NCBI GenBank assembly: GCA_030762175.1
Contig: CM060846.1
Span: 182,316,541 to 182,380,540 of the forward strand
Length of the DNA stretch: 64,000 bases
DNA from: Metallyticus violacea
Taxonomy: Eukaryota; Arthropoda; Insecta; Mantodea; Metallyticidae
Direction of reading: 5' to 3'
Each line of letters opens with the position of its first letter. Within the stretch, counting starts at the first letter, position 1. A model generated the notes under the pieces. The model worked only from the letters and a program-made list of their open reading frames with translations. It did no database searches and had not been told where the DNA came from. Both the position numbers and the translations under genes were made by a program. Shown piece by piece: positions 59,907 through 64,000 of this stretch.

Positions 59907-60007
59907 ACTGATGATGAGAACAACTGTTCTCGAAACCGGTCTACAATAGTGACAAGTAAGTGAAGCATAAGAGTGTGTAGTTCGACTATATCATAAAATG
60001 ATTTCAA
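59891..60007 (+). repeat. Right inverted arm of Penelope-like copy 1
   Basis: It pairs with 58622-58741, overlaps the last five codons of the ORF, and carries the hammerhead-like core in the sense orientation. Confidence 0.93.
59902..59948 (+). ncRNA. Hammerhead-ribozyme-like motif, Penelope copy 1
   Basis: CUGAUGA (59908-59914), one extra U, stem II GAGAAC/GUUCUC (59916-59921 with 59926-59931) closed by AACU, then GAAA (59932-59935) and CCGGUC, with predicted cleavage after C59941. The ACCGGU palindrome gives no cis loop for stem III, so activity would need pairing of two copies, as proposed for Penelope-associated hammerheads. The extra U between A9 and stem II also appears in copy 2; a single-base insertion at this point is known from natural hammerheads. 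Stem I (UUGAA/UACAA) is weak with one mismatch. Confidence 0.65.
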
Positions 60008-60066
60008 TTATATGATTGGCTTCACTGTGAATGTTCCAATTAACATTTTTAGTTAAATCCTGAAAT

Positions 60067-61030
60067 ATTTGCTATTACTATAATGTAGAAACAAAAAATG
60101 TAATTAGAGATGTCAGAAGGGAATATAAATACTTCATGCTACAGTAGACAAAATTATAGGAAAGGGATAGAGTACTCATAGTTAACTATAAAATAAATAA
60201 TGTAAAACTAATAGCCTGGTTAATGAAAAGCATTTGTGAGATAAGAGGAACTTAAATATTCAACAATAAGAAAAATAATAATTATGGTTTCCTAAAAAAC
60301 CATGCAGCAGGACAAAAGAGTCCCTACTTAGCCTTAATATATGCTAGACTTAGTAGAAGTGAAAAAAGGAACTAAACATAAATAAAGAAAATACAGAAAC
60401 AACTACAATTACTTAATGTGGCAAATGTGTATAAATAACATTTTACAATAGATGATCCAACATGAGCAATTAATAGAAACTCTATAATATTAGATCAGAT
60501 CATTATAAATCACTGTCGCATGTATTATAAAAAGATCTCTCTCCTATCACTATGGCCAGAAAATAGAAATCCAATTTAACCTTCCACTATAATAATATTA
60601 ATAAAAAGAATTTATAGAATTAAATGATGTAAATGTAAAGAATTTGTGTATGCCTTTACAGAATGAAAAATGAGAGGAGGTTTTCAATGAAAGAAATATT
60701 GATAAAAATGGAATATCTTTCATTCAATATTCAGTTATTATTACAACATAACTTTCCAAAAAATATTACAAAGATAACAAATCCACAGGAAAGAGAGTAG
60801 ATAATAAAGATATCTAAAATGCTAAAAGTAAATTAAAATATTAGTTTGATATGAGCAAAAGATATGTCTAACTGTGGATAAAAACCCTAAAAATTAAAGA
60901 GATTTGTTACCTATCTTTGCAACAGTTAAAATTCATTCATTAATACCAGGGCTTCTTAGTAGAGTATATGATTAAATGCAATTTCCCAGGGATCTATTGT
61001 GGGTTTTTTGTTTTCCTAATCTATATATAT
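60067..61030. other. AT-rich sequence, no gene recognised
   Basis: Nothing seen. Confidence 0.4.
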
Positions 61031-61032
61031 AC

Positions 61033-61290
61033 CACCATAGGTGGCCGAGGTCGTTAAGTTGACTCGTGAGCAGGAGGGATTAGGACCGCCCTCCCTGACT
61101 GAGGTTTTTTCCAGGTTTTCCTCAATCCTCATAACTGGCAAATGTCTGGGAGGTACCCTAAATTTAAGCCTGGAACATTTCCTTCCTTAAAAAAAATCCT
61201 TTCCCAATATATCATTTCATTTCATGTATAACCAGTGTTCACCGCCTGTGGTGCCTCAGTAGTAAAAAGGGGTGTTAAACACCATTAAAA
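61033..61290 (+). mobile_element. tRNA-derived SINE, family A, head partly deleted
   Basis: The head ACCATAGGTGGCCGAGGTCG is intact but about 15 bases including box B are lost (the head jumps from GAGCAGGAGG to GATTAGGACCGCC). The body and tail (GTTCACCGCCTGTGGTGCCTC) follow the family. AATCTATA lies on both sides (61018, 61293) and may be a short target duplication. Confidence 0.8.
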
Positions 61291-61388
61291 AAAATCTATA
61301 AAGCATTTACTATTTTATTTAACTGCCAATCTTCTGATGTTTATAACTGAAATGTCAGTCATACAAGTGAACTGGACCCCTATCATAC

Positions 61389-61466
61389 CATAGCCACTAT
61401 CAATATTGCTGTCTGTGCTACATTCTTGTTGATGAGCACCAAACCTCAAAAATATAGAATACATTG
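61389..61466 (-). CDS. Speculative small internal exon
   Basis: On the minus strand a good acceptor-like CTTGTTTTGCAG ends at 61467 and a donor-like GTATGATAG begins at 61388. Between them the frame reads MYSIFLRFGAHQQECSTDSN followed by IDSGY. The donor leaves one base of a split codon, compatible with the candidate exon at 49836-49904. The Asp/Ser-rich IDSGY ending is typical of regulatory protein linkers. No family is recognised. The enclosing frame 61315-61530 may simply be chance. Confidence 0.22.
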
Positions 61467-61670
61467 CTGCAAAACAAGTACTGCTTGGTTTGCTGTTAGA
61501 ATAGTTTTTTTCTTTTTTGTTCCAAGACATTAAAGAATGTCCACTGTAAATTATTTAATTTAACTTTGAAGCATAGCATTTCTTCTGGAGGAATACAGAA
61601 TAAAATGCATTATTCCACTCCAGAAAAAAGACAGCGTTCTACTAGATATATAACACAGGAACAAAAATAT

Positions 61671-61772
61671 TTTCAAATAGACATAGTATATTAGCTGTTC
61701 TATATGAAAATATCCTCTTGTTTTCAAAAAGACATAGTATATTAGCTCTTCTATATGAAAATATCCTCTTGT
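61671..61772 (+). repeat. Two-copy tandem repeat, 51 bp period
   Basis: GACATAGTATATTAGCT starts at 61680 and again at 61731, each followed by TTCTATATGAAAATATCC. The copies differ at one or two positions. Confidence 0.9.
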
Positions 61773-61779
61773 TTATATG

Positions 61780-62430
61780 CTATTGTTCATAGTATATGTA
61801 ACAAATTTCATACTTGCTTAAACTCAGTACTCAGTCATGGTCTCATCTTTACAAATAATCTGAATCTGTAATGTTTTTCCCAAAACAGCATATTTTTAAT
61901 GAGCAATCACATTTCATACTTCATCCAAAAGTCTAAAAGTAATTTTTGAAGGCAAGTTACTAAGAATTATCCATGTATTGTACCTTCTAATCTGCACATA
62001 ACTAATCAGTTAACATCAGAATTAGTTTATTGGTTTTCAATGGCATTAGTTTTAAGGTTTTTATATCAGTTGTTTTTGGCTATGGCAAGAGATTTGATAA
62101 TTATTATTTTCTTTCTTAATTGCTGCATAAAAAGCAAATATTCACTATCTATTACTGTGTTGGCTTTCTTATAAAACTGAAATTGTCAGCTATACTAACT
62201 AAAATATGAACATGTTTTATAAGTGCATTCCCTCACTTTAATATCTAGTTTGTGTGTGGTATCTGACATGTTTCACATTTTTAATCCATTCATCATTTTT
62301 AGAACCCATGGAATAACTAGCATGTAATATTATGTTATAGAATTGTTTGAGTACAGGTCTTGAAAACAATATAAATACATTTCAATAAATGCAAAGTCTT
62401 GTTTTTGATTTCAGAATTTGAGTATACATA
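61780..62430. other. AT-rich sequence, no gene recognised
   Basis: Nothing seen. Confidence 0.4.
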
Positions 62431-62897
62431 GGGCTGGTTGTATTAAGAGTTAACTCAAGTTTAGAGCATAAAATTAGCCATCAGTTATGCTTAACTTGGA
62501 AAATTTGGTTTCATAAATAATAATCTAAGATTATTTCGTCTTAACCTCAAATTAAGTGTAACTCAAAAAATTTCAATTTCTTTATTTTCAATTACTTCCT
62601 TGTATTTTAGCACCAGATCATGATAATATGCTTCTCATGCTTGCTAAAAAATTTGCTGTTTGCATTTGTTTTTACTTTTCTTTATCCATGTTTGAAGACA
62701 AGGTGAAAAAATTGAATAATTATTGATTAAGCAGTTGAACATCAACTAGCCCTAAACACAAATTTCTCTATAGTTTTGCAATGTTTCCATTGGTTAAATG
62801 GTTAATGCAAACTCGAGATTGTTTTTGCAACAGAAATGTTGACTAGCCTCTACAGTTAAAAGTAATCTCCAGTCAGCAACTTTTATACAACTGGCCC
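62431..62897. mobile_element. Possible MITE with GGGC(T/C)(G/A)GTTGTAT ends
   Basis: GGGCTGGTTGTATTAA at 62431-62446 and the complement of GGGCCAGTTGTATAAA at 62882-62897 match at 13 of 16 positions as inverted ends. No coding potential lies between. An internal partial copy of the end (CTAGCCCTAAACAC near 62747) is also present. A clean target duplication was not seen, so the class is open. Confidence 0.4.
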
Positions 62898-62899
62898 TT

Positions 62900-63905
62900 A
62901 GTATTCTGCATTGTCTATGTCTATGATTTGATGAATGAAATTAATTTATATTGGCATGGATGCAATTGGAGTTTGCTGGTGCCCCTAACTGTAATTACAT
63001 GCATGTTTAAAAATGAAGGCTAATCCTGCATATAAACTCAATCTCTTGTCAGTAATTTACCCCCCCCCCCCAAAAAGAAATAAGCCTGACTGCCTAGTAT
63101 GTAAAAAGGCCACTCTGCCTCACATAATGTGACTGCAACAGCAATAGAAATTTATTTTTCCAACCTTCTTTCTTCCCATCAACACTCATTCCATCTCTCC
63201 CTTCTTTACTTTTTACCTTCCTTTCAGAGGGTTACAGAGGTTTTCCATTGTACTGGTGCTAAATTTACTTAACGTAATACCTTAATTAATACATAATAAT
63301 GTAAAATTACAATAATTATGATAATGATTCTGGTGGCGGTGGTGGTGGTGACGGTGGCACTTGATTCATAAGATATGTGTGGGATGAACAAGAACTCAAC
63401 AGCAGGTGGTGGTGGTGATGAGCTCTATATTGCAATCTAAAACATTTAACAGTTACACAGAAATCCTGACTGATGAAATTAAATTAATGCAGCATTATTT
63501 GACTGTAAATTTAACTTAATTTCAGGGAAGAGATAATCATATAAGAGTAAGTGTTATTACTGCAAAATAATTTAAATATTTGGGAATATATGTCAACTTT
63601 TCAAACCTGAACCTGCCCACCTTTGGCTATATTTATTTTCAATCTCTCCTTCCAAGGATGTTACAGACTTCTGTTCTGCCCTATTAGATTCTTCTATACA
63701 TATGATCATAATAGCAGTGCCAGGAAATTTTTCAAGTTATTCTTCAGTGTTGTAACCTTCTGAAATAACCTATTGTTGTTATGGTTGTTATTGTTATTAT
63801 TTAATAATAATTTATTAAATTAATAATAATAATAATAATAATTGATCAAAATAATAAATGGTGATAATGCTAATAATATTCATAATTTAATTTAATAATA
63901 ATTTA
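62900..63905. other. AT-rich sequence with short microsatellites
   Basis: Poly-C at 63060-63071, GGTGGT-rich patches at 63330-63355 and 63403-63420, and TTATTA/AATAAT runs at 63770-63840. No gene is recognised. Confidence 0.5.
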
Positions 63906-63923
63906 TCAAATTCATAAATGGTT

Positions 63924-63976
<53 letters not shown>

Positions 63977-64000
63977 GGTGGTGGTGTTTGCTGCTGCTGC
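63924..64000 (+). repeat. Compound (GAT)n(GGT)n(GCT)n microsatellite at window edge
   Basis: GAT/ATG units are followed by about nine GGT units and then TGC units that run off the window. Confidence 0.95.

Larger units (their letters stand above)
58622..60054 (+). mobile_element. Penelope-like element, copy 1, with long inverted arms
   Basis: The 1433 bp element is bounded by exact 12 bp duplications. It has almost perfect inverted arms of about 117 bases (58622-58741 and 59891-60007), a 5'-truncated but open reading frame, a hammerhead-like core inside the right arm, and a 47-base extension outside the right arm. The two arms differ essentially by a 3-base indel, so the insertion is young. 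Known Penelope-like elements have pseudo-LTRs that may be inverted, and a GIY-YIG nuclease; this copy fits. The missing N-terminal RT motifs mean this copy cannot move by itself. Confidence 0.92.

Overview
The window looks like a piece of a large, AT-rich animal genome, most likely an arthropod. Long stretches show no coding signal, and nearly all recognisable sequence is transposable-element (TE) debris: non-LTR retrotransposons, Penelope-like elements, mariner/Tc1, pogo/Tigger and hAT relics, and several tRNA-derived SINE families. The guess at arthropod rests on the style of the TE proteins recalled from memory (I/Jockey-type ORF1 with three zinc knuckles, a mariner of the type common in arthropods, a degenerate ORF family seen repeatedly in arthropod assemblies). 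No species is assigned and no search was run.

Layout. 1-2.8 kb: a GC-richer, apparently intact non-LTR retrotransposon on the minus strand (ORF2 endonuclease running off the window edge, then ORF1 gag). 2.8-4.1 kb: two SINEs and a pogo/Tigger transposase tail. 8-10 kb: a degenerate hAT transposase next to a short Penelope-like copy. 11.3-11.9 kb: mariner relic. 14.7-15.8 kb: 1.1 kb of almost C-free, T/G-only GGTT-type repeat. 17.1-18.2 kb: broken LINE gag, with a second fragment at 20.7 kb. 28.65-30.87 kb: a mariner split by a 0.9 kb inverted-repeat insertion. 34.48-34.68 kb: a 204 bp foldback element. 41.6-43.6 kb: degenerate ORF of a repeat family. 44.4-48.4 kb: a decayed CR1-like LINE with an esterase-type ORF1. 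52.7-54.3 kb: another decayed reverse transcriptase. 56.5-57.3 kb: Tc1 relic. 58.62-60.05 kb: a Penelope-like element with an open 380-codon reading frame (RT C-terminal part plus GIY-YIG endonuclease).

The most interesting system is the Penelope-like family. Three copies (9468-10023, 34478-34681, 58622-60054) are each flanked by an exact 12 bp target-site duplication, each carries inverted arms, and all three share a 3' extension outside the right arm. Two carry a hammerhead-ribozyme-like core (CUGANGA, stem II, GAAACCGGU) immediately downstream of the ORF. The 204 bp copy has no coding sequence and is nearly all hairpin, so it looks like a non-autonomous derivative mobilised by the same machinery.

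Host genes: no complete host gene is visible. A GC-richer minus-strand segment at 40.3-40.5 kb reads like a real terminal coding exon, and two small minus-strand segments (49.84-49.90 and 61.39-61.47 kb) have splice sites in compatible phase. This is a hypothesis only. Most remaining open reading frames are short chance frames or antisense shadows of TEs.
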